From JBASRP01 sp044866075 (lineage in GTDB: Bacteria > Actinomycetota > AC-67): a DNA stretch of 39,989 bases. The first letter of the stretch is position 1. The number at the start of each line of letters is the position of its first letter. Below are positions 10,694 through 18,815 of the stretch, in pieces. A program made the translations under genes and the position numbers. The DNA lies in NCBI GenBank assembly GCA_044866075.1, contig JBIOTQ010000090.1, positions 1 to 39,989 on the forward strand, read 5' to 3'. The notes under the pieces are model-generated. The model did not search any database, had not been told where the DNA came from, and worked only from the letters and a program-made list of their open reading frames with translations.

Positions 10694-10735
10694 TCCCGCG
10701 ACTGCGTTTGCCCTGCTACTGGCCAGGAAAACCGC

Positions 10736-10753
10736 TCGTGAAAACGCTCACTA
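10736..10753. promoter_or_regulatory. Rex-like operator, degenerate, in the leader of complex I operon 1
   Basis: TCGTGAAAACGCTCACTA matches 11 of the 14 defined positions of the Rex consensus TTGTGAAnnnnTTCACAA. It lies 12 nt downstream of the candidate -10 of the nuo operon, where a repressor would block initiation. Taken alone it would be weak, but two perfect sites occur elsewhere in this window. A tandem GAAAACcGCTC/GAAAACGCTC (10727-10749) overlaps it. Confidence 0.45.
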
Positions 10754-10765
10754 GCAGCCGATTGC

Positions 10766-10795
10766 ATTCTAACGCAGCCGACACACGCGCCCCAA
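10766..10795 (-). promoter_or_regulatory. Candidate promoter of complex I operon 1
   Basis: On the minus strand, TTGGGG (10795-10790), an 18-nt spacer and TAGAAT (10771-10766) precede nuoA. The -10 matches the sigma-70 consensus in 5 of 6 positions and the -35 is weak. The leader to nuoA would be about 95 nt and contains the Rex-like site and the hairpin. Confidence 0.45.
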
Positions 10796-10817
10796 AGCGG
10801 ACGCCCAAGATCCGGCG

Positions 10818-11786
10818 TCAGCGGGTGCGGTCGGTGAGGAACGCGGCGAGTTGCTCGAGCGCCGTCCGCGCCGCGCCCGCGGGGATCGGAGCGAGGGCCT
10901 CGCGCGCCCGCCGGGCCCAATCCTCCACCGCGTCGAGGGCGAGATCGATCGAGCCGTTGGAGCCCAGGAGATCGAGCGCATCGGCGACGTCGGCGCCGTC
11001 CAGAGCCTTGCGCAGGCGGTCGGCACCGTCCGCGCGCCCGGCCAGGGTCTCGAGGACGGGAAGCGTCCAGACCCCTTCCCGCAGATCCGTGCCGGGCACC
11101 TTCCCCGACTCCTCCTCGCGTCCCGCGATGTCGAGGATGTCGTCGGAGAGCTGGAACGCGATCCCCACGGTGCGTCCGAACTCCGTCGCGGCCGCGACGT
11201 GCTCGGGCGACGCGCCGGCCAGCCAGGCGCCGAGGTGGCACGAGGTCGCCAGGAGCGCCGCCGTCTTGCGCTCGACGACGGCCAGGTACCGCTCCACGGT
11301 CTGGGTCGGCGTTCCCGAATGCTCGCTCTCCATGATCTGCCCCTCGCACAGCGCCGCGATCGTGTCGGCGAGGACACGGCTGACGTAGGTGCCGAGGCCG
11401 GCAGCGAGGCTCGACGAGCGCGCGAACAGATAGTCGCCCGTCAGGATCGCGACCGTGTTGTCGTACCGCGCGTTGGCGCTCGGAACTCCCCGCCGCACCG
11501 ACGCTTCGTCGATGACGTCGTCGTGGTAAAGGGTCGCGAGGTGCGTGAGCTCGATCGCCGCCGCGCAGGGGACGAGGCGCGGGTCCGACGGGTCGCCCAG
11601 ATGGCCGGAGAGGAGCACGAGCATCGGGCGGAACCGTTTCCCTCCGGCGCCCAGCAGGTGCGACGCCGCCTCGCGCACGAACGGCTCGCTCGAGTCGACG
11701 GAGTCGCGCAGAGCCCTTTCGACGCGCGCGAGGTCGGCGCGGACGTCGATGTCGACGACCGTCGTCGGATCGCGGGTGTCCGGCAC
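10818..11786 (-). CDS. Long-chain polyprenyl diphosphate synthase
   Basis: A 322-residue trans-isoprenyl diphosphate synthase. It condenses isopentenyl diphosphate units onto an allylic primer and probably makes the menaquinone side chain. The first Asp-rich motif DDVID (89-93) with downstream RRG and the second DDILD (215-219) are both intact, as is GGKRFRP near 48-54. A small residue (Ala84) five positions before the first motif fits a long-chain product rather than farnesyl diphosphate. The GTG start has no ribosome-binding site. TAGGCT lies 7 nt before it, so a leaderless transcript is possible. Its place directly upstream of a complex I operon supports a quinone role. Chain length cannot be read from sequence. 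Confidence 0.88.
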   Translation of the reverse strand: MPDTRDPTTVVDIDVRADLARVERALRDSVDSSEPFVREAASHLLGAGGKRFRPMLVLLSGHLGDPSDPRLVPCAAAIELTHLATLYHDDVIDEASVRRGVPSANARYDNTVAILTGDYLFARSSSLAAGLGTYVSRVLADTIAALCEGQIMESEHSGTPTQTVERYLAVVERKTAALLATSCHLGAWLAGASPEHVAAATEFGRTVGIAFQLSDDILDIAGREEESGKVPGTDLREGVWTLPVLETLAGRADGADRLRKALDGADVADALDLLGSNGSIDLALDAVEDWARRAREALAPIPAGAARTALEQLAAFLTDRTR

Positions 11787-11802
11787 GGGACGGAGCCTAT
11801 CC

Positions 11803-11828
11803 GGAACTTGCCGGGCCCGGCGGGTGTA
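11803..11828 (+). promoter_or_regulatory. Candidate ECF-type promoter of the sigma factor gene
   Basis: GGAAC (11803-11807), a 16-nt spacer and GTGTA (11824-11828) precede the GTG at 11848. GGAAC is the usual -35 core of ECF sigma promoters. The same pair with the same spacing stands before the cupredoxin gene (13203-13228), and both copies also share TGC at the same place after the -35. This points to autoregulation. Confidence 0.55.
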
Positions 11829-11847
11829 ATGAGGTCGGGACAGAACA

Positions 11848-12432
11848 GTGGAGGGCCGTCCACTGGAAGACGAGGAGCTTGCCGAGCGGGCGAAGGCCCG
11901 CGACCTCGACGCGTACGAGGAGATCGTCCGCCGGTATCAGGGGCTTCTCGTGCGGGCCGCGTACCTCGTGACCGGCTCGACGGACGAGGCGGAGGATGCC
12001 GCGCAGGAGGCTCTCGTGAAGGCGTACCGGGCGATGGGCCGGTTCCGGCGCGGTGCGCCCTTGCGGCCGTGGTTGCTGCGAATCGTCACGAACGAAGCGC
12101 GCAACCGCCGCCGGTCGTCGGCGCGGAGGACGGGCCTCCAGATCCGGGTCGCCGAAAACCGCCGTCTGTCGGGGGATGCGGCCCCATCTCCCGAGACGGC
12201 GGCCGTTGAGCAGGAGCGCCGGGAGCGATTGCTCGCGGCGGTCAACGGTCTCGGGGAAGGCGAGCGGCTGGTGGTCGCCTACCGATACTTCCTCGGGCTC
12301 GATGAGGAAGAAACGGCTCGCGCCCTCGGTGTCGCGCGCGGCACCGTGAAGTCGCGCTGCTCTCGGGCGCTCGGCCGCCTGCGCACCGAGCTTGCCGACA
12401 TCGACGCGGTGCGGGAAGGGACGGCGCCGTGA
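11848..12432 (+). CDS. ECF-family RNA polymerase sigma factor
   Basis: A 194-residue sigma-70 family protein of the ECF type. Region 2 (about 10-80) contains EEIVRRYQGLLVRAAYLVTG, followed by AEDAAQEALVKAYRAMGRF. Region 4 (about 125-185) has the helix-turn-helix LDEEETARALGVARGTVKSR. Sigma regions 1 and 3 are absent, as expected. The GTG start is chosen from the family's N-terminal length, and the ribosome-binding site is weak. Its stop overlaps the next gene, a membrane protein that is probably its anti-sigma factor. A GGAAC-type promoter shared with the cupredoxin gene suggests it controls itself and that gene. The inducing signal is unknown. Confidence 0.9.
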   Translation: MEGRPLEDEELAERAKARDLDAYEEIVRRYQGLLVRAAYLVTGSTDEAEDAAQEALVKAYRAMGRFRRGAPLRPWLLRIVTNEARNRRRSSARRTGLQIRVAENRRLSGDAAPSPETAAVEQERRERLLAAVNGLGEGERLVVAYRYFLGLDEEETARALGVARGTVKSRCSRALGRLRTELADIDAVREGTAP

Positions 12433-13199
12433 CCATGGACATGCGGGACCTCGAGCAGCAGCTGGCCGATCTCGGCGCTCGGATCGAGATGCCGCGCGAG
12501 CCCGATCTCGCCGCGACGGTGCGTCGCCGGCTCGAGGCGGTTCCGGCGCGGCGCCGCCTGCCGATGCCGGTGATCTGGACGCGGCGAAGCATCGCGATCG
12601 CGGTGGCGCTGGTTCTCCTCGCGGCGAGCGTTGCGGTGGCCTCGTACTTCGGCGTCCGCGGAGTGCGCGTGCGAATCGGTGAGACGCCGCCGCCGACCCC
12701 AACGGCGACGACGACGGCGGGGGTCGGAGCTTCCCTGAACCTCGGCGGGAGCATCTCTTTGGCGGCCGCGCGCGGCGAGGTTTCGTTCCCGGTCGGCGTT
12801 CCCCGCACGCTCGGCGAACCCGACGAGACGTATCTCAGCCGGACGGTGCCCGGCGACCGCGTGACGCTTCTCTATCGCCCCCGGCCGGGCTTGCCGGAGG
12901 CCGGAAGCACGAAGGCGGGCCTGTTGCTGTTCGAGTTCGTCGGAGATGTCGAACGCGGCGTCCTCGACAAGTTCGTCGAGCCCCCGCAGGTCCGCGAGGT
13001 CCGCGTGGCGGGCGCCTACGGCATCTGGATCGAGGGGCCGCACACGATCGCGTGGAGGGACACGGCGGGCAACATGATCGCCGACACGGTGCGCTTGTCC
13101 GGCAACGTCCTGCTGTGGGAGCGCGGCCGGGTCACGTACCGCCTCGAATCGGCCCTGTCCCTACGGGACGCGCTGCGGATCGCCGCCTCCGTCTCCTAG
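12429..13199 (+). CDS. Putative membrane-bound anti-sigma factor
   Basis: A 256-residue single-pass protein. A cytoplasmic N-terminus of about 50 residues is followed by one membrane helix (about 53-75), a Thr/Pro linker (about 85-98) and an extracytoplasmic domain to the end. The GTG start overlaps the sigma factor stop (GTGA), so the two are translationally coupled, which is the classical arrangement for a sigma/anti-sigma pair. The zinc-binding HxxxCxxC motif of ZAS anti-sigma factors is absent, and the cytoplasmic part is short. The outer domain (VTLLYRPRPGLPEA, GAYGIWIEGP) resembles DUF4367-type sensor domains in layout only. Function is inferred from context. Confidence 0.65.
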   Translation: MTMDMRDLEQQLADLGARIEMPREPDLAATVRRRLEAVPARRRLPMPVIWTRRSIAIAVALVLLAASVAVASYFGVRGVRVRIGETPPPTPTATTTAGVGASLNLGGSISLAAARGEVSFPVGVPRTLGEPDETYLSRTVPGDRVTLLYRPRPGLPEAGSTKAGLLLFEFVGDVERGVLDKFVEPPQVREVRVAGAYGIWIEGPHTIAWRDTAGNMIADTVRLSGNVLLWERGRVTYRLESALSLRDALRIAASVS

Positions 13200-13202
13200 G
13201 CG

Positions 13203-13228
13203 GGAACCTGCGGCCGGCCTCCGGTGTA
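13203..13228 (+). promoter_or_regulatory. Candidate ECF-type promoter of the cupredoxin gene
   Basis: GGAAC (13203-13207), 16 nt, then GTGTA (13224-13228), lying 32 nt before the cupredoxin ATG. It has the same two elements, the same spacing and the same TGC after the -35 as the promoter of the sigma factor gene. This gives the cupredoxin its own transcription start separate from the sigma/anti-sigma operon. Confidence 0.5.
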
Positions 13229-13260
13229 GGTAGAGCGACGGGAGGACCGAGGAGGGCGTC

Positions 13261-13857
13261 ATGCGTGGTCGGATCGTTCGGGTCGGGATCGTTCTCGGGA
13301 CCATCCTCGCCGTGACTCCCCTGAGGCCGGCGCTCGCCGGGGGCGGCGGCTGCCACGAGGCCGACATCAACGTGGCATGGGAATCGAGGGTGGTCGCGCA
13401 CAACGCATGCTTCGCCCCGACGATCGCCCGCGTGCCCGTGGGCACCACGGTGCGCTGGTTCAACAAGGACCCGTTCAAGCACACCGTCACCGGGGTGAAC
13501 CTGAGCTTCGGAGACCTCCAGGAGAAGGGCACCAGTGGCTTCTGGCGCGTGACGTTCACGAAGCCCGGCGTGTACCCGTACTACTGCTACCTCCACGCGG
13601 GGATGGTCGGCTCCATCGTCGTCGGCAACGACACGCAGCTGGTGACGGCGTTGGGCAAGACCGGACTCGATTTCCCGGAGAACGTCGCCGATGCGGCAGC
13701 CAAAACGCCGGTGAAGGCAGCGGCGACGAAGGACACGACCTCATCGTGGCCCGCCACGGCGGCCGGGATCGGACTGGCGAGCGTCGGCCTCGGCTTCGGG
13801 TTCGGACGCCGGGCCGGGCGCGCCGGCCACGGGAGCGCGCAGCCGAGCGACTCTTAG
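13261..13857 (+). CDS. Membrane-anchored type 1 copper protein (cupredoxin)
   Basis: A 198-residue plastocyanin-like protein. A Sec signal peptide (1-26, ending ALA) is followed by the cupredoxin fold with a complete type 1 copper site: His74 (FKHTVTG), Cys109, His112 and Met115 (YYCYLHAGM). A linker leads to a C-terminal membrane helix (about 163-182) ending in RR, so the copper domain faces outward and is tethered. It probably carries electrons on the outer face of the membrane, perhaps from the cytochrome b complex. AGGAGGG lies 3 nt before the ATG. An apparent ECF promoter links it to the neighbouring sigma factor. The copper site is clear; the redox partner is inferred. Confidence 0.87.
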   Translation: MRGRIVRVGIVLGTILAVTPLRPALAGGGGCHEADINVAWESRVVAHNACFAPTIARVPVGTTVRWFNKDPFKHTVTGVNLSFGDLQEKGTSGFWRVTFTKPGVYPYYCYLHAGMVGSIVVGNDTQLVTALGKTGLDFPENVADAAAKTPVKAAATKDTTSSWPATAAGIGLASVGLGFGFGRRAGRAGHGSAQPSDS

Positions 13858-13862
13858 CCGAA

Positions 13863-13898
13863 CGATCGGGCCCGCCGGGTGGGTGGGAGGTCGATAAG
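13863..13898. repeat. 3'-flank element of nuoN, copy 2
   Basis: A 36-nt second copy of the element at 169-205, here 12 nt beyond the stop codon of the second nuoN and between it and the convergent cupredoxin gene. The outer 10 and inner 22 nt are identical to copy 1, although the two nuoN genes themselves are diverged. A weak relative (GGGTGGGGAGGTGGAATC) stands at 28681 next to the end of the reductase gene. Confidence 0.75.
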
Positions 13899-13910
13899 GA
13901 GGACCACTGG

Positions 13911-15359
13911 TCAGCCGGTAAAGACGCCCGCGTTGCGGGCGAGCTCGATCAGGCCTTGGGGCCAGACGCCGAGCCCGATCGTCGCCGCGGCGGCGAGGAA
14001 CACGCCGGTCGCGAGAGCCGGAGACGGGCCGAGTCCCGCCTGTCCCGGCTCCGGGTCTTGCAGCCACATCGCGACGATGACGCGGAGATAGAAGAACGCC
14101 GCGATCGCGCTCGTGAGGACGCCGACCACGACGAGTCCCGTCTCCCCCGCCTGCACGGCCGCGGAGAAGACGAAGAACTTGCCCATGAAGCCGGCCGTCG
14201 GCGGGATGCCGGCGAGCGACAACAAGAACAGCGTCATCACGCCGGCGAAGAGCGGATGTCTCTGGCCGAGGCCGGTCCACTCGCTGAGGCTCAGCCGTTC
14301 TTTCCCGCCGGGCGCCGAGGCGATCACGGTCGCGAACGCGCCGAGCGTCATGAAGGCGTACACGAGGAGATAGAAGAGCGCGGCGGCGGTTCCTTCGTTA
14401 CTCGCCGAGACGACCGCGACCAAAACGTAGCCGGCGTGCGCGATCGACGAATACGCGAGGAGGCGCTTGATGTCGTTCTGCGCGATCGCGACCACCGACC
14501 CGAGCACCATCGTCAGGATCGCGACGATCCAGAGCACCGGACGCCAGTCCCACTGCAACGGCCCCAGCGCGACGAGGAACACGCGCAGCAGCGCGGCGAA
14601 TCCGGCGGCCTTCGTGCCGGCCGCCATGAACCCGGTGACCGACGTCGGCGCTCCTTGATAGACGTCGGGCGTCCACATGTGGAAGGGCACGGCCGCGACC
14701 TTGAAACCGAATCCGACGGCGAGGAGACCCATCGCGGTGAACATCAGCCGCGCATTCGCGGTGGTGACGGCGCCGGAGATCGTGCCGAGGTTCGTGCTGT
14801 TCGTCGCGCCGTAGGCGAGCGCGATCCCGTACAGCAGGAAGGCGCTCGAGAACGCGCCGAGCAAGAAGTACTTGAGCGCGCTCTCCTGCGACGCATCGTC
14901 GCGCCGCGCGAAGCCGGCGAGGACGTAGAGGGCGAGCGACAAGACCTCGAGCGCGAGGAACACGAGCAAGAGGTCGTTGGCGGCGGCGAGAAGCACCATC
15001 CCCGCCGTGGCGAAGAGGATCAACGGGTAGTACTCGCCGCGGTGGATGTTGCGGCGCGTCAGGTAGTGGTACGAGATGACCACCGTCATCGCGCAGGTGG
15101 CGAGAAGGATCATGTTCGCGAACAGCGAGACGCCGTCGACCGCGACGGTTCCCTGCATGACGACGGCGCGGTGCTTGTCGATGTCGTGGAGATCGAACGT
15201 GAACCACGCGGCGAGGCCGACCGTCATGAGCGTCAGGGTCGCGAGGATCTGCCGCCGGACCTTCGGGCGGAAGGCGTCGATCAGAAGCGTCAGCAGGCCG
15301 CCGCCGACGAGCGCGAGCTCCGGCGCGATCGCACGCCAGGCGATCTCGGGCGTCGGCAT
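13911..15359 (-). CDS. nuoN: NADH-quinone oxidoreductase subunit N, complex I operon 2
   Basis: A 482-residue antiporter-like membrane subunit with the NuoN motif FHMWTPDVYQGAPT. It closes the 14-gene operon nuoA-N. Its ATG directly abuts the nuoM stop with no intervening base. Its sequence differs clearly from the nuoN at 216-1670, so the two operons are old paralogues or were acquired separately. Convergent with the cupredoxin gene, with 53 nt between. Confidence 0.95.
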   Translation of the reverse strand: MPTPEIAWRAIAPELALVGGGLLTLLIDAFRPKVRRQILATLTLMTVGLAAWFTFDLHDIDKHRAVVMQGTVAVDGVSLFANMILLATCAMTVVISYHYLTRRNIHRGEYYPLILFATAGMVLLAAANDLLLVFLALEVLSLALYVLAGFARRDDASQESALKYFLLGAFSSAFLLYGIALAYGATNSTNLGTISGAVTTANARLMFTAMGLLAVGFGFKVAAVPFHMWTPDVYQGAPTSVTGFMAAGTKAAGFAALLRVFLVALGPLQWDWRPVLWIVAILTMVLGSVVAIAQNDIKRLLAYSSIAHAGYVLVAVVSASNEGTAAALFYLLVYAFMTLGAFATVIASAPGGKERLSLSEWTGLGQRHPLFAGVMTLFLLSLAGIPPTAGFMGKFFVFSAAVQAGETGLVVVGVLTSAIAAFFYLRVIVAMWLQDPEPGQAGLGPSPALATGVFLAAAATIGLGVWPQGLIELARNAGVFTG

Positions 15360-16886
15360 CTACTTTCCTCCTCCGAGGGCGGACCGGTTGGCCGCGTCGC
15401 ATCGCGCGGGCTCCGCGGCGACGCGCGCGCACAGCCGCTGCAGCGAGGGCTCCATCCGCTCGAGGAACGGCTTCGGCCAGACGCCGATCAGCACGATCGC
15501 GGCGACGAGCGGGACCAGCGCGAGCCCTTCCCGCACGCCGACGTCGCGGACGGCGCGGTTCTCCGGAATCTCGAGCGGACCGTGGAAGACACGCTGGTAC
15601 GCCCACAGGAGGTAGAGCGCCGCGAACACGACGCCGGTCGCGGCGATGATGGCCCACGCGCGATTGCGCGCGAAGGCGCCCAGGATGACGAGGAACTCGC
15701 CGACGAAGCCGTTGAGACCGGGCAGCCCGAGCGACGACAGCGCGACGATCAGGAAGATGCCCGCGTAGATCGGCGTGACCGATTGCAGCCCGCCGAAGTC
15801 CGCGATCTCGCGGGTATGTCGCCGTTCGTAGAGCATGCCGACGAGCAGGAACAGCGCACCCGTCGAGAGACCGTGCGACACCATCTGCAAGGTCCCGCCC
15901 TGCATGCCTTGGATCGTGAAAACGAAGATGCCGAGGACCACGAACCCGAGGTGCGAGATCGACGAGTACGCGATCAGTCTCTTGAGGTCCTTCTGCATCG
16001 TGCAGACGATGGCGCCGTAGACGATCCCGATCAGGGCTAAGGCGACCACGTACGGGACGGCTGCGCGCGCGGCGTGCGGGAAGAGCGGCAGGGCGTAGCG
16101 GAGGAACCCGAACCCGCCGAGCTTCAGCAGGACCCCGGCCAGGATGATGGACCCCGCCGTGGGCGCCTCTGTATGGGCGTCGGGAAGCCACGTGTGAAGC
16201 GGGAAGAGCGGGATCTTGATCGCGAAGGCGGCGAAGAACGCGACGAAGAGCCAGCGCTGGATCCCGTGCGACAGCGCGACGCGGCTGATCGTGTCGTAGT
16301 CGAACGAGAACCGCCCGGTCGCCGTGCGCGCCTGGAACCCCAGGACGATAATCCCCGAGAGCATCAGCAACCCGCCGAGAAGCGTGTAGAGGAAGAACTT
16401 CACCGCCGCGTAGACGCGTTTCTCGTACCCCCAGTACCCGATCAGGAAGTACATCGGGACGAGCATGGCCTCCCAGAACACGTAGAACAGCAGCAGGTCG
16501 AGGGAGAGGAACACGCCGATGATCGCCGTCTCGAGCGCCAGCAGAAGGCCCATGAAGAGCTTCGGGTTCTTCGTGATGTTCCAGGACGCGAGGATGCAGA
16601 TCGGGAATAGGAAGCCCGTCAGTACGACGAGCCACAAGCTGATGCCGTCGACGCCGATGTGATACGAGGCGCCGAGCGCGCGGATCCACTGGTGGTGCTC
16701 GACAAGCTGGAAGCCGGCCTCGGACTTGTCGAAGTTCGCGAGCACGGCAAGAGACGTGCCCAGAGCGCCGAGCGACACGAGGAGCGCCCACCCCCGGATG
16801 AGCTCGAGCCGCGCACGCGGGACGAACGCCAGCACGATCGCGCCGCCGAGCGGGATCCACAGAGTCCACGACAGCAGACCTCTCAT
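15360..16886 (-). CDS. nuoM: NADH-quinone oxidoreductase subunit M, complex I operon 2
   Basis: A 508-residue antiporter-like subunit with the signature LHTWLPDAHTEAPT. The ATG at 16886 (MRGLLSWTLW) is chosen because it overlaps the nuoL stop in an ATGA junction and gives the normal family length. The frame remains open for about 87 codons further upstream, but that stretch is Arg-rich and is only the shadow of nuoL. The C-terminus carries a polar tail of about 35 residues with two cysteines, absent from the first copy. Confidence 0.94.
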   Translation of the reverse strand: MRGLLSWTLWIPLGGAIVLAFVPRARLELIRGWALLVSLGALGTSLAVLANFDKSEAGFQLVEHHQWIRALGASYHIGVDGISLWLVVLTGFLFPICILASWNITKNPKLFMGLLLALETAIIGVFLSLDLLLFYVFWEAMLVPMYFLIGYWGYEKRVYAAVKFFLYTLLGGLLMLSGIIVLGFQARTATGRFSFDYDTISRVALSHGIQRWLFVAFFAAFAIKIPLFPLHTWLPDAHTEAPTAGSIILAGVLLKLGGFGFLRYALPLFPHAARAAVPYVVALALIGIVYGAIVCTMQKDLKRLIAYSSISHLGFVVLGIFVFTIQGMQGGTLQMVSHGLSTGALFLLVGMLYERRHTREIADFGGLQSVTPIYAGIFLIVALSSLGLPGLNGFVGEFLVILGAFARNRAWAIIAATGVVFAALYLLWAYQRVFHGPLEIPENRAVRDVGVREGLALVPLVAAIVLIGVWPKPFLERMEPSLQRLCARVAAEPARCDAANRSALGGGK

Positions 16887-18811
16887 CCGGTCCTCCCGAC
16901 GAGCAGACCCACCAGGAGGACGGCGCCGGCGAGGACCGCGAGCGCGTAGGTGCGAACGAAGCCGGTCTGAACCCGCCGCGTCGTAGCGGCGAGCAGGCCC
17001 ATCCCACGGCCGACGTTGTTGACGATCCCGTCGATCCATTTCGCGTCGACGACGAACGCCAATGCCGCCGCGGCCAGCCGCCCGATGCCGGTGAAGAGGA
17101 ACTCGTAGGCCGCGTCGATATAGAGCCGGTTGCGCGCGGCGCGCCACAGGACCCCCGCCCGCTCACGGCGGCGCTGCCAATCGAACCCGCCGAGATACAT
17201 GTAGCCGGCGGCCGCGGCGCCCGCGAGGCCGGCGGCCGTTGCGAGGGTCGAAAGGGCCGGCGCAGAGAGTCCGCTCTCCTTCTCCTCCGGCGCGGCCGGC
17301 AGGGGAGCGGCCTGTTGCGCCGCGACGGTCTCAGCCTTTTCCGGGGCCAGCCAATTCTGGATCCGGCCGCCGTGCGCGCTCAGACCGAAGAGGCCGCCGA
17401 CGAGTGCGAGCGCGGCCAGGATACCGAGCGGGAAGCCCATCACCGGCGGCGACTCGTGCGGATGCTGGTGCGCCTCGAGCCTGGTGCGGCCGAAGAAGGT
17501 CAGGAATATGAGCCGCGACATGTAGAACCCGGTGCCGACGGTCGCGGCGAGCAGCAGGATCCAGATCGCCGTGTGGCCCGTCGCGTACGCGCCCTCGAGG
17601 ATCTGATCCTTCGAGAAGAAACCACTCGTACCCGGGAAACCGATGATCGCGATCCACCCGGCCACCATCACCGCTGCCGTCCACGGGATTTTGCGCGCGA
17701 GACCACCCATCTTCGTCATGTCTGTCTCGCCGGCCAGGGCGTGCATCACCGCGCCGGCGCCGAGGAAGAGCAGAGCCTTGAAGAAGGCGTGCGTCACGAG
17801 ATGGAAGACCCCCGCCGTGTACGCCCCGACCCCGACCGCGACGAACATGAATCCGAGCTGCGAGATCGTCGAATACGCCAGGACACGTTTGATGTCGTCC
17901 TGCACGAACGCGATCGCCACCGCCATGAGTGCCGTGGCGAGACCGACCCATGCCACGACGTCGCCGGCGACCGACGAGGCGTCGAAGATGGCGTGCGAAC
18001 GCGCGACCATGTACACGCCGGCGGTCACCATCGTGGCGGCGTGGATGAGTGCGCTGACCGGTGTCGGGCCCTCCATGGCATCGGGGAGCCACACGTGGAG
18101 CGGGATCTGCGCGCTCTTGCCGGTCGCACCGGCGAACAGCAACAAAGCGATCGCTGTCGCCGTTCCGTTCGCCAAACCGCCGGCCGCGGAGAACACGCGG
18201 TCGTAGTCGAGCGATCCGACGGTGACGAAGATCAACACGATGCCGATCGCGAAGCCGAGGTCGCCGACGCGGTTCGTGATGAAGGCCTTCTTGGCCGCGC
18301 TCGCCGCCGTCCGCCGCTCGAACCAGAACCCGATCAGCAGGTACGAGCACAGGCCGACGAGTTCCCACCCCGCGTACAAGACGAGGAAATTGTTCGCGAG
18401 CACGAGCACGAGCATCGAAAAAGCAAACAGGTTCAGGTACGCGAAGTAGCGCGGGTAGCGGGGGTCGTCGTGCATGTAGCCGATCGAATACATGTGGATC
18501 AGCGCGCCGACGCCCGTGACCACGAGCACCATCACGAGCGACAGCGGGTCGATCCGGATGTCGAGAGACACCTTGAGGGTGCCGGACGCGATCCAGTCGT
18601 ACAGCGGCTTGATGAAGGAGCGCGACCCCGCCGGCTGGTGCGAGACCTGGATGAACGTGACGAGACCCGTCACGAACGACGCTCCCATCATCAGAGTCGC
18701 GATCGCGCCGGCGCCGCGTCCGACGCGCTTCCCCAAGAGCAACAGGAAGACGGCGCCCGCGAGGGGGAAGAAGGGGATCAGCCAGGAGGCGTCGACGGCC
18801 GAGGGCATCAT
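16883..18811 (-). CDS. nuoL: NADH-quinone oxidoreductase subunit L, complex I operon 2
   Basis: A 642-residue distal antiporter-like subunit with the motif PLHVWLPDAMEGPTPVSALI. A soluble-looking linker (about 470-520, rich in Ala, Pro and Glu) precedes the C-terminal lateral-helix region with WIDGIVNNVGRGMG. The start is ATG-ATG at 18811, 4 nt after the nuoK stop. The single DGIVN element here contrasts with the doubled DGxVNG of the first NuoL. Confidence 0.94.
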   Translation of the reverse strand: MMPSAVDASWLIPFFPLAGAVFLLLLGKRVGRGAGAIATLMMGASFVTGLVTFIQVSHQPAGSRSFIKPLYDWIASGTLKVSLDIRIDPLSLVMVLVVTGVGALIHMYSIGYMHDDPRYPRYFAYLNLFAFSMLVLVLANNFLVLYAGWELVGLCSYLLIGFWFERRTAASAAKKAFITNRVGDLGFAIGIVLIFVTVGSLDYDRVFSAAGGLANGTATAIALLLFAGATGKSAQIPLHVWLPDAMEGPTPVSALIHAATMVTAGVYMVARSHAIFDASSVAGDVVAWVGLATALMAVAIAFVQDDIKRVLAYSTISQLGFMFVAVGVGAYTAGVFHLVTHAFFKALLFLGAGAVMHALAGETDMTKMGGLARKIPWTAAVMVAGWIAIIGFPGTSGFFSKDQILEGAYATGHTAIWILLLAATVGTGFYMSRLIFLTFFGRTRLEAHQHPHESPPVMGFPLGILAALALVGGLFGLSAHGGRIQNWLAPEKAETVAAQQAAPLPAAPEEKESGLSAPALSTLATAAGLAGAAAAGYMYLGGFDWQRRRERAGVLWRAARNRLYIDAAYEFLFTGIGRLAAAALAFVVDAKWIDGIVNNVGRGMGLLAATTRRVQTGFVRTYALAVLAGAVLLVGLLVGRTG

Positions 18812-18815
18812 CAGC

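Noticed and set aside
11794..11799. Leaderless promoter (TAGGCT) for the polyprenyl synthase
   Set aside because: The -10-like hexamer is at the right distance from GTG, but no -35 is visible and the region is shared with the divergent sigma gene promoter, so it is not listed as a feature.
13377..16040. Very long open frame on the plus strand (over 880 codons) opposite nuoN and nuoM of operon 2
   Set aside because: It encodes Arg/Asp/Glu/His-rich low-complexity text with no domain and lies antisense to well-recognised genes. It is a by-product of high G+C codon usage.
14398..17166. Long minus-strand frame overlapping nuoM and nuoN of operon 2 in another phase
   Set aside because: Its translation is Arg/Pro-rich. 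The overlapping nuo frames show full-length conserved membrane subunits.
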